This document shows, one piece after another, positions 53,428 through 62,937 of a DNA stretch of 64,000 bases. Position 1 is the first letter of the stretch. The number at the start of each line of letters is the position of its first letter. The notes beneath the pieces are model-generated. The model did not search any database. It saw nothing but the letters and a program-made list of their open reading frames with translations, and was not told the origin of the DNA. A program made the translations under genes and the position numbers. The DNA comes from Micromonospora thermarum. GTDB lineage: Bacteria > Actinomycetota > Actinomycetes > Mycobacteriales > Micromonosporaceae. The stretch is from assembly GCF_012034245.1 (NCBI RefSeq), contig NZ_JAATEO010000014.1, positions 88,808 to 152,807 of the forward strand. Reading direction: 5' to 3'.

Positions 53428-53733
53428 TCAGGATTCGGTGACCGCGCGGTACGCGTCCTCGATGCGGGCCGCCAGCAGGACCTCACCCTCGGTCAGCGGC
53501 GCGTTGCCGTGTCCGACCCGGATCTGGGTGCGGTCGGCGCGGCGGCTGATCTCGGGGCGCAGGTGCAGGGCGTCGGCGACCACCTTGACCCGCTCGGTGA
53601 GCGCCGCGTGCTGCGAATCGTCGATGACGAAGGTGCGCCGGATCTGCTCGCCTTCCCGGGTCCAGCCGGGGAGGAGGGTCAACGCGTCGCTGAGGTAGTC
53701 GTGCTTCCCCCGCCCGCCGAACAGCACACGCAT
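53428..53733 (-). CDS. Pterin-4a-carbinolamine dehydratase-like protein
   Basis: 101 aa from ATG 53731-53733 (GGAGG seven bases upstream). Fold pattern of the PCD/DCoH family: GWTREGEQIRRTFVIDDSQHAALTERVKVVADALHLRPEI, then IRVGHGNAPLTEGEVLLAARIEDAY. The active-site HHPE of true dehydratases reads HLRPE here: one His is lost, so dehydratase activity is doubtful. Such relatives are common in actinobacteria without a pterin hydroxylase. Confidence 0.7.
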   Translation of the reverse strand: MRVLFGGRGKHDYLSDALTLLPGWTREGEQIRRTFVIDDSQHAALTERVKVVADALHLRPEISRRADRTQIRVGHGNAPLTEGEVLLAARIEDAYRAVTES

Positions 53734-53915
53734 CACCACACCTCCCAGGCGCCGTTGCCGGCTTGTGGCCAAATCGTCGCCGTCCCGTGTCTTGCCGGTG
53801 GCTCTAGTCTGTCGCCGTACGGTGAGTGTGTCCACGGCCACACTTCCGTGTCTTCTTGCCCTGACGGTCGGCCACGGTACCCAAACCGCCGATTGATCTG
53901 GCACGCTGGACGCCC

Positions 53916-54359
53916 GTGCGGACCGAACGGGCCAACGACGGCGGGCAGGTTGAGCGACGGGAGCCGAAGGTGATCGTCGGTGCGGCGATCATCCGGGACG
54001 GGCGGGTGCTCGCCTGCGCGCGCTCGGCGCCCCCCGAGGTGGCGGGCATGTGGGAGTTCCCGGGCGGCAAGGTCGAGCCGGGGGAGACCGAGACCGCCGC
54101 TCTGGTCCGCGAGTGCGCCGAGGAGCTCGCCGTCCGCGTCGAGATCGGCGCCCGCGTCGGCCGCAACGTACGCATGGCCCACGGCCGCTCGGTGCTCAAG
54201 GTGTACGCGGCCCGCCTGCTGCACGGCGACCAGCCGCAGCCCCTGGAGCACTCGGCGCTGCGCTGGCTCTCCGCCACCGAACTGGACACCGTCACCTGGC
54301 TTCCCGCCGACGCCCCGATCGTCGCCGCACTCCGTCCCCTCCTAGGACCTGCTTCATAG
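53916..54359 (+). CDS. mutT: Nudix hydrolase, MutT-like (8-oxo-dGTP pyrophosphatase type)
   Basis: 147 aa from GTG 53916. Nudix box [22 protein letters not shown] (G-x5-E-x7-REx2EE) at about residues 50-71, preceded by the MutT-like MWEFPGG. Likely removes oxidised nucleotides, though other (deoxy)NTP substrates are possible. No membrane segment; monocistronic, convergent with sdhB. Confidence 0.88.
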   Translation: MRTERANDGGQVERREPKVIVGAAIIRDGRVLACARSAPPEVAGMWEFPGGKVEPGETETAALVRECAEELAVRVEIGARVGRNVRMAHGRSVLKVYAARLLHGDQPQPLEHSALRWLSATELDTVTWLPADAPIVAALRPLLGPAS

Positions 54360-54416
54360 CAGGCCCTGGCCGCCGACTGGCCGTCCCTCGAACGGGAGGG
54401 GCGGGCCGAAAACGGA

Positions 54417-54447
54417 CGGGGGCCGGCGGCGTGTGCCGCGGCCCCCG
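54417..54447. terminator. Hairpin between convergent mutT and sdhB
   Basis: CGGGGGCC..GCGGC pairs with GCCGC..GGCCCCCG around GTGT, with one bulged G. Confidence 0.6.
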
Positions 54448-54465
54448 TCATCGTCGGTGCGTCTC

Positions 54466-55533
54466 TCAGTGCTTGTCCTGCTCCGGGTGGGCGAAGTTGA
54501 GGTGCTCCGGCGGCAGCGGGAACGTCACGTCGTCGCCGAATGGCGACGGTGCGGCCGCACGGTCGAAGGTGAGCTCGGTCAGGGGCATCCGGCCCGACGC
54601 GTCGACGGCCGGCGCGGTGGGCTTGGGCACCTCCCGGTGCCAGTTGACGCCCTGCTGCGCCTGCGTCTCGGCCCGCGCGTCGTGCGAGCCACCCGCGTGC
54701 GAGTGGACCCCGGCCGGCCCGGCCGCGTGGGCGCCGACGGCGCCCGGGGAGTGCTCACCGGTCACGATGGTCTGAGGCACCTGGCCCCTCCGGAAGATCT
54801 TGCTACCAAGCCACACGAGGGGATCGTACCTGCGGTCGACGACCCGCTCCTTCATGGGGATGATCCCGTTGTCGGTGATCTTGATGTGCTCTGGGCAGAC
54901 CTCGGTGCAGCACTTGGTGATGTTGCAGTAGCCCAGGCCCTGCTCGGCCTGCGCGTACTCCTTGCGGTCCGTCCGCGCGTCCAGCGGGTGCATGTCCAGC
55001 TCGGCGGCGCGGATGAAGTACCGCGGCCCGGCGAAGGCCGCCTTGTTCTCCTCGTGGTCCCGGATCACGTGGCAGACCGTCTGGCACAGGAAGCACTCGA
55101 TGCACTTGCGGAACTCCTGCGAGCGCTCCACGTCGATCTGCTGCATCCGGTAGTCGCCGGGCGCCACGCCGGGCGGCGGGGCGAAGGCCGGCGTCTCCCG
55201 GGCCTTCTCGTAGTTGAACGAGACGTCGGTGACCAGGTCCCGGATGACGGGGAAGGTCCGCAGCGGCGTGACGGTGATCGTCTCGTCCTCGGCGAACGTC
55301 GACATCCGGGTCATGCAGCCCAGCTTCGGCTTGCCGTTGATCTCCATCGAGCACGAGCCGCACTTGCCCGCCTTGCAGTTCCAGCGGCAGGCCAGATCCG
55401 GCGCGTCGGTGGCCTGGAGCCGGTGGATGACGTCGAGGACCACCTCGCCCTCGTTGACCTCGACCATGTAGTCCTGAAGGTCGCCGCCGGTCTCGTCGCC
55501 CCGCCAGATGCGGAATTGCCTCTTGGTGCCCAT
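54466..55533 (-). CDS. sdhB: Succinate dehydrogenase iron-sulfur subunit with long C-terminal extension
   Basis: Electron-transfer subunit of complex II, 355 aa. 2Fe-2S ligands in CRWNCKAGKCGSCSMEINGKPKLGC; the 4Fe-4S and 3Fe-4S ligands in CIECFLCQTVC and CNITKCCTEVCP. The usual protein is about 250 aa; this one continues for about 100 residues past the last cluster, a His/Ala/Gly/Pro-rich tail (GVHSHAGGSHDA) ending PPEHLNFAHPEQDKH. Its ATG overlaps the sdhA stop (TAATG). Third gene of sdhC-sdhA-sdhB. Confidence 0.95.
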   Translation of the reverse strand: MGTKRQFRIWRGDETGGDLQDYMVEVNEGEVVLDVIHRLQATDAPDLACRWNCKAGKCGSCSMEINGKPKLGCMTRMSTFAEDETITVTPLRTFPVIRDLVTDVSFNYEKARETPAFAPPPGVAPGDYRMQQIDVERSQEFRKCIECFLCQTVCHVIRDHEENKAAFAGPRYFIRAAELDMHPLDARTDRKEYAQAEQGLGYCNITKCCTEVCPEHIKITDNGIIPMKERVVDRRYDPLVWLGSKIFRRGQVPQTIVTGEHSPGAVGAHAAGPAGVHSHAGGSHDARAETQAQQGVNWHREVPKPTAPAVDASGRMPLTELTFDRAAAPSPFGDDVTFPLPPEHLNFAHPEQDKH

Positions 55534-57449
55534 TACTTGCCCGCCTCCTCAGCGAGGGCGTCGAACTCCGCCAGCTCCTCGTCGGTCAGGTACTTGGCCA
55601 GCTCCGCCCGGTCGAAGAGCGCGACCAACTCCGGGCGCATCTTCGGCAGCGGCTTGCGGTCCAGGCGTACGGTGTCGCCGTCCAGCGAGCAGACCAGGTT
55701 GACCCGGCGCCACGCCGGGTCCATCGCCGGGTAGTCCTCCCGGGTGTGGCCGCCCCGCGACTCCTGCCGTTCCAGCGCCGCCTTCGCGGTGCACTCCGAG
55801 ACGACCAGCATGTTGCGCAGGTCCAGCGCCAGGTGCCAGCCGGGGTTGTAGCGCCGGCCGCCGGCCGCGCTCACCTTGGCCACCCGCTCACGCAGCTCGC
55901 CGAGCCGGCTCAGCGCCTCCACCAGCTCGCCCTCCCGCCGGATGATGCCGACCAGGTCGCCCATCACCGCCTGGAGGTCCTGCTGGAGGGTGTACGGGTT
56001 CTCGCCGGTGTCCCGCTGCAAGGGCGCCAGGGCCGTCTCCACCGCGGCCTCCACCGCCGCCACCGGCACCCGGGGGCGGGCGGCCAGACCGTCGGCGTAC
56101 GAGGCGGCGTGACCGCCCGCGCGCTTGCCGAAGACCAGCAGGTCGGACAGGGAGTTGCCGCCGAGCCGGTTGGAGCCGTGCATGCCGCCGGACACCTCAC
56201 CGGCGGCGAACAGCCCGCGCACCTGCCCGAACGCCGCGCCCGAATCCGGGTCGACCTCGACGCCGCCCATCACGTAGTGGCAGGTCGGGCCAACCTCCAT
56301 CGGCTCCCTGGTGATGTCGACGTCGGCCAGCTCCTTGAACTGGTGGTACATCGACGGCAGTCGGCGGCGGATCTCCTCGGCCGGCAGCCGGGAGGCGATG
56401 TCCAGGTAGACGCCGCCGGCGGGCGTACCCCGGCCGGCCTTGACCTCGCTGTTGATGGCGCGGGCGACCTCGTCGCGGGGCAGCAGCTCCGGCGGGCGCC
56501 GGTTGTTGTCCGGGTCGTCGTACCAGCGGTCCGCCTCGGCCTCGTTGTCCGCGTACTGCTTGCGGAACACGTCCGGCACGTAGTCGAACATGAACCGCTT
56601 GCCGTCGGAGTTCTTGAGGACGCCGCCGTCACCGCGGACCGACTCGGTGACCAGGATGCCCTTGACCGAGGGCGGCCAGACCATGCCGGTCGGGTGGAAC
56701 TGGAGGAACTCCATGTTGATCAGCGTCGCCCCGGCGCGCAGCGCCAACGCGTGGCCGTCCCCGGTGTACTCCCACGAGTTCGAGGTGACCTTGTACGAGC
56801 GGCCGACGCCACCGGTCGCCAGCACCACCGCGGGGGCCTCGAAGAGGACGAACTCGCCGGACTCGCGGTAGTAGCCGAACGCGCCGGCGATCCGGTCCCC
56901 GTCGAGCAGCAGCTCGGTGATGGTGGTCTCGGCGAAGACCTTGATCCGCGCGTCGTACGAGCCGTGGTCGCGCTTGTCCTCCTGCTGGAGGGAGACGATC
57001 TTCTGCTGGAGGGTGCGGATCAGCTCCAGGCCGGTGCGGTCGCCGACGTGCGCCAGGCGCGGGTACTCGTGGCCACCGAAGTTGCGCTGCGAGATCTTCC
57101 CGTCCTTGGTGCGGTCGAAGAGCGCTCCGTACGTCTCCAGCTCCCAGATGCGCTGCGGCGACTCCTTCGCGTGCAGCTCGGCCATCCGGAAGTTGTTGAG
57201 GAACTTCCCGCCCCGCATCGTGTCGCGGAAGTGGACCTGCCAGGTGTCCCGGCTGTTCACGTTGCCCATCGCGGCGGCGGCGCCGCCCTCGGCCATCACC
57301 GTGTGCGCCTTGCCGAAGAGGGACTTCGAGATGATCGCCGTCTTCTTGCCGGCGAGCCGGGCCTCGATCGCCGCCCGCAGCCCGGCGCCGCCGGCCCCGA
57401 TCACGACGACGTCGTAGTGGTGTCGTTCGATTCGCGTGGTTGTGGTCAT
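55533..57449 (-). CDS. sdhA: Succinate dehydrogenase/fumarate reductase flavoprotein subunit
   Basis: Oxidises succinate with covalently bound FAD; 638 aa. FAD Rossmann motif VVVIGAGGAGLRAA, covalent-FAD His in GKAHTVMAEGG, active-site HPTGM and RGDGGVLKNSDGKRFM. Catalytic Arg/His segment CHYVMGGVEVD; GEVSGGMHGSNRLGGNSLSDL near the C-terminal third. Belongs with the five-helix di-haem SdhC type operon also present in mycobacteria. Confidence 0.96.
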   Translation of the reverse strand: MTTTTRIERHHYDVVVIGAGGAGLRAAIEARLAGKKTAIISKSLFGKAHTVMAEGGAAAAMGNVNSRDTWQVHFRDTMRGGKFLNNFRMAELHAKESPQRIWELETYGALFDRTKDGKISQRNFGGHEYPRLAHVGDRTGLELIRTLQQKIVSLQQEDKRDHGSYDARIKVFAETTITELLLDGDRIAGAFGYYRESGEFVLFEAPAVVLATGGVGRSYKVTSNSWEYTGDGHALALRAGATLINMEFLQFHPTGMVWPPSVKGILVTESVRGDGGVLKNSDGKRFMFDYVPDVFRKQYADNEAEADRWYDDPDNNRRPPELLPRDEVARAINSEVKAGRGTPAGGVYLDIASRLPAEEIRRRLPSMYHQFKELADVDITREPMEVGPTCHYVMGGVEVDPDSGAAFGQVRGLFAAGEVSGGMHGSNRLGGNSLSDLLVFGKRAGGHAASYADGLAARPRVPVAAVEAAVETALAPLQRDTGENPYTLQQDLQAVMGDLVGIIRREGELVEALSRLGELRERVAKVSAAGGRRYNPGWHLALDLRNMLVVSECTAKAALERQESRGGHTREDYPAMDPAWRRVNLVCSLDGDTVRLDRKPLPKMRPELVALFDRAELAKYLTDEELAEFDALAEEAGK

Positions 57450-57460
57450 GTCAGGGGCCC

Positions 57461-58288
57461 TCAGTTGATGAACCGCAGGTCGTCGAACCAGCCGGCGGAG
57501 ACGGCCATGATGTACAGGTCGGTGAAGATCACCGTGAACAGCGACACCATGGCGAACGTGCCGTGGCGGACGTTCAGCTTGGACACGAACGTCCAGAAGC
57601 GGTACCGCAGCGGGTTCTTGGAGAAGTGTTTGAGCCGCCCGCCCATGACGTGCCGGCAGGCGTGGCAGGAGAGCGTGTAGCCGGCCAGGGCGACGACGTT
57701 GACCAGGATGATCAGCGTGCCCAGGCCGATGCCGAAGCCGCCGTCCGGGCCGCGGAACGCGAGGATGGCGTCATAGATGTTGACCAGCAGGATCAGCGCC
57801 GCGAAGTAGAAGAAGTACCGGTGCCAGTTCATGACGAACAGCGGCAACCGGGTCTCGCCGGTGTACTTCTTGTGCGGCTCGGTGACGGCACAGGCCGGGG
57901 GCGACGCCCACAGCGAGCGGTAGCCCGCCTTGCGGTAGTAGTAGCAGGTCACCCGGAACCCGGCCACGATCGGGAACGCGATGATGCCGAGCGGGATGAA
58001 GAACGGGAAGTCGCCGAACGGGGTGCCGAAGTGGGCCGCGCCCGGCACGCACTCGTTCGACACGCACGGCGAGTACAGCGGCGTGAGGTAGTGGAAGTCC
58101 TCGACGTAGTACCACTTGGCCATGAAGATGCGGATCGTCGAGTAGACGATGAAGAAGAGCAGGATCGCGGCGATGATGGCGGGCTGCACCCACCAGCGGT
58201 CCGTACGCAACGTCCTCGCCGCGATGGCGGCGCGCGGCCGCGCGCCCGGCCCTCCCGGCCCTCCCGGCCTCGTTGCCGTTGATGTCAT
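57461..58288 (-). CDS. sdhC: Succinate dehydrogenase cytochrome b subunit (five-helix type)
   Basis: Membrane anchor and quinone site, 275 aa, with five hydrophobic helices. Candidate haem His residues lie in NWHRYFFYF, SCHACRHVMGG and NVRHGTFAM. Two Cys in the extracytoplasmic loop (SPCVSNEC) are typical. ATG 58286-58288 behind GGGAGA. First gene of sdhCAB; the promoter was not clearly identified, though CCCGTCAGGG is directly repeated just upstream of the start. Confidence 0.93.
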   Translation of the reverse strand: MTSTATRPGGPGGPGARPRAAIAARTLRTDRWWVQPAIIAAILLFFIVYSTIRIFMAKWYYVEDFHYLTPLYSPCVSNECVPGAAHFGTPFGDFPFFIPLGIIAFPIVAGFRVTCYYYRKAGYRSLWASPPACAVTEPHKKYTGETRLPLFVMNWHRYFFYFAALILLVNIYDAILAFRGPDGGFGIGLGTLIILVNVVALAGYTLSCHACRHVMGGRLKHFSKNPLRYRFWTFVSKLNVRHGTFAMVSLFTVIFTDLYIMAVSAGWFDDLRFIN

Positions 58289-58522
58289 TCCAGTCGTCTC
58301 CCTGACGGGGCCCTGACGGGCGGCGGATCACGTTCCCTTCGGTCAGCGGACCGGCCAGACCGCGTCCACTGCCACGTCTTGCGCACACCAACGACCGCGC
58401 CGGCGATACGGCGCAGCTAAGTGACACACGTTACGCCGATCTTTGCGAGCCGTCCGCGCAAGGCAGTGTCCCGTGTGTTCCGGCGCTTGGAAAGCCCTTC
58501 CGTCACAATCGATGTCCGGCCG

Positions 58523-59854
58523 TCAGGACCGGCTGGTGGCGGCGAGGACTCCCACCGCCTCCCGTTCCAGGTCCAGGCAGGAGTCCACCAGGTCGGCGAG
58601 GGCGGCGAAGAGGTCCGCCCGCCCGGCGTCACCGAGCTCGTCGGCCGCCGCGTACTCCGCGCTGAGGACGGCCAGGCGCCCGGTCAGCTCCCGGATCTCG
58701 GCCTCGGCGTCCCGACCCCTGGTGAAGACCAGGCGCATCCGCTCCTCGGCCAGCTCGGTGTACGCACCGAGCCCCTGGACCGTCTCCAGGGCCAGCGCCG
58801 CGAGCCGGGACCAGTGTTCACCCGATCGGCGGAACAGGACGGCCGCCTCCGCGTACCGGGAGTCGACCAGGGGCGCCGCCTCGTCCAGGAAGTCGGCGTA
58901 CACCGGCCGGGTCGCGCCCGGCGCCGTGTACTCCAGCTCCAGGCACTCGTAGAGACGGCGTACGCCGTGGAAGAACGGCACGGGAGCGCCGAACCGGCGG
59001 GCCCACCCGGACCGGGTACGCCCGTCCCGGAGCTGCTCGGCGAGCTTCGCCATGCCCCGGAACCCGAAGTTGGCGTCGAAGCTGTTGCCGAGCACCGGAC
59101 CGGTCAGGTGCGCCACCGTGGTGGCGACCGCCGCCCGGATCGCGTCCGGCAGGGCGGTCCCCTGGTGCGGGTCGGTGACGGTGACGCTCTGGTGCCGCCC
59201 CTTGCGATGGGCCGACCAGGCGGCGGTGAACACCTCCACCGGCAGCGGGTGGGGTCGGGGCCCCTCGTCGTCCACCAGCAGCACGTCGCCGTCGAGGCCC
59301 GCGACCACCACCGGGTACGGGTCGGCGCCGGGACCGGGGTCGAGGCCGTGCCACGGCAGCCGGCTGCGGTCGACGGTGGCGACCATCGGCCGTCCGTCGC
59401 CGAGGTGCCCCCGCAGCCGCGCCACCGCCGGGCCCGCCCGCCCGCTCCGCTCGTCCACGTACGCGATGCCGAGCCGGCCCAGCACGGCCGGCACCCAGGG
59501 CTCGGGGTGGTGCTGGGCCACGATGGTCAGCAGCGGCGGCAGGTCACGGTACTCGAACACCGCGTACAGGAACCCGATGCCGCCGCCGAGCCCGGCGAGC
59601 ATCGCCTCGGTGTACGGCTGCCCGGTGTGCGGGGCACGGACCCCGTGGGCGTCGAGGACATGGGCGACGAGCGCCGACTCGTGGTGCTGCCGCGCGCCGA
59701 AGGTGCGGTATCCGGGGACCAGCCCGGGCGGGAGGGCGGCGCCGGCGGACGGTGTCGCCGCGGCAAGCACCTGCCTGCGGGCGGTGGTCCAGCTCTCGCC
59801 GGTGGCGGCCATCCGGGCCCGGACCCGCTGCTTGAGCTTCTTCCGTTCGGTCAT
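58523..59854 (-). CDS. BtrH-N/DUF4872-type protein
   Basis: 443 aa from ATG 59852-59854; AAGG ten bases upstream. A basic N-terminal tail (TERKKLKQRVRARM) is followed by the BtrH N-terminal pattern: ARQHHESALVAHVLDAHG, then YTEAMLAGLGGGIGFLYAVFEY. The position where BtrH-like acyltransferases have a catalytic Cys is His here. The second half fits DUF4872 (helical, GNSFDANFGFRGMAKLAEQLRDG). No biosynthetic genes adjoin. Function unknown: perhaps peptidase-fold derived, acting on an amino-acylated compound. Confidence 0.75.
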   Translation of the reverse strand: MTERKKLKQRVRARMAATGESWTTARRQVLAAATPSAGAALPPGLVPGYRTFGARQHHESALVAHVLDAHGVRAPHTGQPYTEAMLAGLGGGIGFLYAVFEYRDLPPLLTIVAQHHPEPWVPAVLGRLGIAYVDERSGRAGPAVARLRGHLGDGRPMVATVDRSRLPWHGLDPGPGADPYPVVVAGLDGDVLLVDDEGPRPHPLPVEVFTAAWSAHRKGRHQSVTVTDPHQGTALPDAIRAAVATTVAHLTGPVLGNSFDANFGFRGMAKLAEQLRDGRTRSGWARRFGAPVPFFHGVRRLYECLELEYTAPGATRPVYADFLDEAAPLVDSRYAEAAVLFRRSGEHWSRLAALALETVQGLGAYTELAEERMRLVFTRGRDAEAEIRELTGRLAVLSAEYAAADELGDAGRADLFAALADLVDSCLDLEREAVGVLAATSRS

Positions 59855-60005
59855 GATCTGCGCCTTCTGGACAGCGTGACCGCCGTACCCCACGCCAGCG
59901 TCACGTCCGTCCGGCGGATCACCTGAACGACACGCGGAACTCGCGATGGCAACGGGCCACCTTCGCCTCCGCTCGGCCGGGCGGCGTGGGCGCCTGGTCA
60001 GGAGG

Positions 60006-60027
60006 TCCGGCGCGCGAGCGCGCCGGA
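60006..60027. terminator. Perfect hairpin between tldE and the BtrH-like gene
   Basis: TCCGGCGCGC pairs with GCGCGCCGGA around GA. 18 nt past the tldE stop; no U-tract. Confidence 0.5.
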
Positions 60028-60044
60028 ATTCACCCTACCCGAGG

Positions 60045-61472
60045 TCAGCCGGACGCCCCGCCGGTGAAGTTCCACGAGGCGAGCCGCAACGCCGGCGCCT
60101 CCCACCAGACACCGTCGACCCGGTCCGGCTGGCGCACCGGCCGCCGCCCCAGGCCGAGCACCGCACCGGGCCCCAGCGCCCGCGGATAGGCCTCGGTGAA
60201 GCGGAAGTCGCGGACCGCGCGGGCGACCACGCCGTCCTCCACCAGCCACACCCCGTTGCGGGTCAGGCCGGTGACGACCAGGCTCTTCGGGTCGAGCACC
60301 CGCGTGTACCAGAGGTCGCTGACCAGCAGGCCGCGCCGCACCCCGGTGACGAGTGCGGCGGTGTCCGGATCGACCACCGCGCCGGAGAGGTCGCCGCCAC
60401 CCACCCACTCGGACCCGCCGGCCCCTGGGCCGTCCGGCCGCACGGCGACCGGCGCCTCCGGCGCGGGGGACAGGCGCAGGTTGTGGGGCATCGGTCCCCA
60501 CGTGGCGCCGCCGGGAACGGCATGCCCGGTCGAGACCGCGCCGACCTCCGCCGCGGTGCGCCGGTCGTGCGCCACGGCGCGGGTGGTGCCGGCGTCGACC
60601 AGGGTCACCGGGCCACGCGGGGTGCCCTCCACGTCGAACGGCAGCCCCGAGCCGCCGAGCGGATCGTCGACCAGGGTGACCACCGGGTCGAACTGGGCGA
60701 CGCCCGGCTCGGCGAAGGACTGCCGCTCGGCGTACCGCTTGCCGTTGAAGCCGTAGAAGGAGAAGTTCTGCAGCAGGTCGGCGACCGCGGCCGGCTCCAG
60801 CACCACCTCGTAGCGGCCCGGCGGCAGCTCGACCGGGTCGGCCGCCGCGCGGGCCTTGGCGGCGGCACGGGCACCCAGCACCGCACCGTCGAGGTCGGCG
60901 AGGCGGTCGGCGGCCAGTCGCGCCACCCCGTCCGCGCCGCTGGTACGGGCGATGCCGTCCATCGCCGCCTCGGCCGTGCGGCCCTGCGCCGAGTGGCCGG
61001 CCGAGTTGGCGAACGCCGACGACCGGAGCGCGGTGCGGCAGTAGCCCGCCGCCTCCAGCCCGCCGGCCGCCGCCACGAACGCCCGGACCCGCTCGGCCCG
61101 CTCGTCCGGTTCCGCGTAGGCGGTGGCCTCGTCGACCGGCGGGCCGGACGGGGTCGGTGCGGGCGGGGTGAGGCCCGGCCAGGCCGGGTCGGGCGGGCAG
61201 AGCCGCGCGGCGGCCAGGGTGCGCTCGACGAGCGCGGTCAGCCCGTCGGGCGTCACCACGCTGCCGCTGCCGGCGGCGGTACGCCCGTCCGCGTGCACCC
61301 GGAGTCGCACTCCGACGCCGGACTCGGCGACGTTCTGGTGGATGAACGAGTTGGCGAACCGGGTCAACGCCACGTCCGCCCGGGTCACCACCACCTCGGC
61401 CTGGGCGGCCGGCCCGCCGAGCCGACGGACCAGCTCGATCACCTCACCGGCGAGGTCCAGTTCGGTACTCAC
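60045..61472 (-). CDS. TldE/PmbA-type metalloprotease subunit
   Basis: 475 aa from GTG 61470-61472, overlapping the TldD stop (GTGA). Lacks the HExxxH motif, as expected of the TldE partner. Family segments: EVVVTRADVALTRFANSFIHQN near the start, LLQNFSFYGFNGKRYAERQSF, and VTLVDDPLGGSGLPFDVEGTP. TldD/TldE degrade unfolded peptides and mature some ribosomally made peptides; here no precursor peptide gene was seen nearby. Confidence 0.9.
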   Translation of the reverse strand: MSTELDLAGEVIELVRRLGGPAAQAEVVVTRADVALTRFANSFIHQNVAESGVGVRLRVHADGRTAAGSGSVVTPDGLTALVERTLAAARLCPPDPAWPGLTPPAPTPSGPPVDEATAYAEPDERAERVRAFVAAAGGLEAAGYCRTALRSSAFANSAGHSAQGRTAEAAMDGIARTSGADGVARLAADRLADLDGAVLGARAAAKARAAADPVELPPGRYEVVLEPAAVADLLQNFSFYGFNGKRYAERQSFAEPGVAQFDPVVTLVDDPLGGSGLPFDVEGTPRGPVTLVDAGTTRAVAHDRRTAAEVGAVSTGHAVPGGATWGPMPHNLRLSPAPEAPVAVRPDGPGAGGSEWVGGGDLSGAVVDPDTAALVTGVRRGLLVSDLWYTRVLDPKSLVVTGLTRNGVWLVEDGVVARAVRDFRFTEAYPRALGPGAVLGLGRRPVRQPDRVDGVWWEAPALRLASWNFTGGASG

Positions 61473-62905
61473 GCCCGCACCCCCACCCGGATGCCGCGGA
61501 AGCGGGCCGGCGCCGCCGGGTGGCCGGTGTGCCCGACCTGGCCGGGCTGGCCCTTGCCGCAGTTCGGCGTGCCCCACGCGACGGTCTCGTGGGACAGCAT
61601 GTCCATCGAGCGCCAGAAGATCGGCCCGATGCCGGTGTACGTCGGGTTGCGCAGCATCCGCCCGCGTCGGCCCTTCTTGATCTCCCAGCCGATCTCGCAG
61701 CCGAACTGGAAGTTGAGCCGCTTGTCGTCGATCGACCAGGAGCGGTTGACGTCCATCAGCACCCCGTCGTCGGTCGCCGCGATGATCTCCTCCAGGGTGT
61801 GCGGGCCGGGCTCCAGGCCCACGTTCGTCATCCGCACCATCGGCAGCCGCGCCCAGCCGTCCGCGCGGACGCTGCCGCCGTAGTCGAGACCGGCGACCGC
61901 GGCCGAGTCCCGGCCGGCGAGCACACCCACCCAGCGTCCCTCGCGGACCGCGTCCCGCGTGACGGCCGGCGAGCCCTCGTCGTCGTACCCGAAGCTGCCC
62001 AGCGCGCCGGGGATCGTCGGGTCGATCGTGATCGTCATCAGCTCCGAGCCGTAGCGCAGCGACCCGAGCTGGGCCAGGTCCAGCCAGGAGGTGCCGGCGA
62101 ACGCGGCCTCCCACCCGAGGATCCGGTCCAGCTCGATGGCGTGCCCCACGGACTCGTGGATCTGGAGCGCGAGCTGCTCACCGCCGAGGATCAGATCGGT
62201 CTCACCGGCCGGGCAGAGCGGCGCGGTGAGCAGCGCCCTGGACTCCTCGGCGATCTGCGCGGCGTGCGCGGTCAGGTCGAGCGAGTCGACCAGCTCCCAG
62301 CCGGTCGTGCCGTACTGGCCCCGGTAGCTCGGGTACGACCGGCGCTGCGTCTCCCCGTCCCCGATCGAGGTGGCCGAGATGCCGCCGCCGCACTCGCGGA
62401 TGCGCTGGTCGATCCGGTGGCCCTCGCTGGAGACGAACCACTTCGCCGTGTCCCAGATCTGGTAGAGGCCCTCGGCCACGTCGGCGCCGTGGTCGGCCAC
62501 CAGCTTGGTCGCCTCGACCAGCAGGTCGCCCTTGGTCGACAGCGGCACGCCGAGCGGATCCACCTCGCAGGCCGACGCCCAGCTCGCCGTGACCGGGTCG
62601 CTCGGCACCAGGTCGACGGGCGGCCCGGGCACGCGGGCGCTCGCGGCGGCGGTCCGCGCGGCGCGCCGGCCGGCGTCGCGGGCGGCGGCGTCGGACAGGT
62701 CGGGTACGGCATGGAAGCCCCAACTCGACCCGACCAGCGCCCGGACGCCCAGCCCGACGCTCTCGTCCTGGGTCAGCTCCTCGATGTCCCCGTTGCGGGC
62801 CGACATCGACTCGTAGCGCCGGTGCATCACCCGGGCGTCGGCGTACCGGGCACCCGCGTCGAGGGCGGCCTGGACGGCGGCGGACGCCGCGTCGAACTCG
62901 GTCAT
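61469..62905 (-). CDS. tldD: TldD-type metalloprotease subunit
   Basis: 478 aa from ATG 62903-62905. Zn site HESVGHAIELD (HExxxH). N-terminal TARNGDIEEL-like stretch (SARNGDIEELTQDESVGLGVRAL). C-terminal CEIGWEIKKGRRGRMLRNPTYTG with the family Cys and CGKGQPG. Forms a heterodimer with the TldE-type protein encoded next, forming the active tunnel protease. Two-gene operon. Confidence 0.93.
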   Translation of the reverse strand: MTEFDAASAAVQAALDAGARYADARVMHRRYESMSARNGDIEELTQDESVGLGVRALVGSSWGFHAVPDLSDAAARDAGRRAARTAAASARVPGPPVDLVPSDPVTASWASACEVDPLGVPLSTKGDLLVEATKLVADHGADVAEGLYQIWDTAKWFVSSEGHRIDQRIRECGGGISATSIGDGETQRRSYPSYRGQYGTTGWELVDSLDLTAHAAQIAEESRALLTAPLCPAGETDLILGGEQLALQIHESVGHAIELDRILGWEAAFAGTSWLDLAQLGSLRYGSELMTITIDPTIPGALGSFGYDDEGSPAVTRDAVREGRWVGVLAGRDSAAVAGLDYGGSVRADGWARLPMVRMTNVGLEPGPHTLEEIIAATDDGVLMDVNRSWSIDDKRLNFQFGCEIGWEIKKGRRGRMLRNPTYTGIGPIFWRSMDMLSHETVAWGTPNCGKGQPGQVGHTGHPAAPARFRGIRVGVRA

Positions 62906-62937
62906 GGGCCGACCCTAGGCGAGCCGACCGACATCCG

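Noticed and set aside
58289..58522. CRP- or Rex-like operator upstream of sdhC (CGTGTGTCACTTAG)
   Set aside because: Only a half-site can be matched; no symmetric operator.
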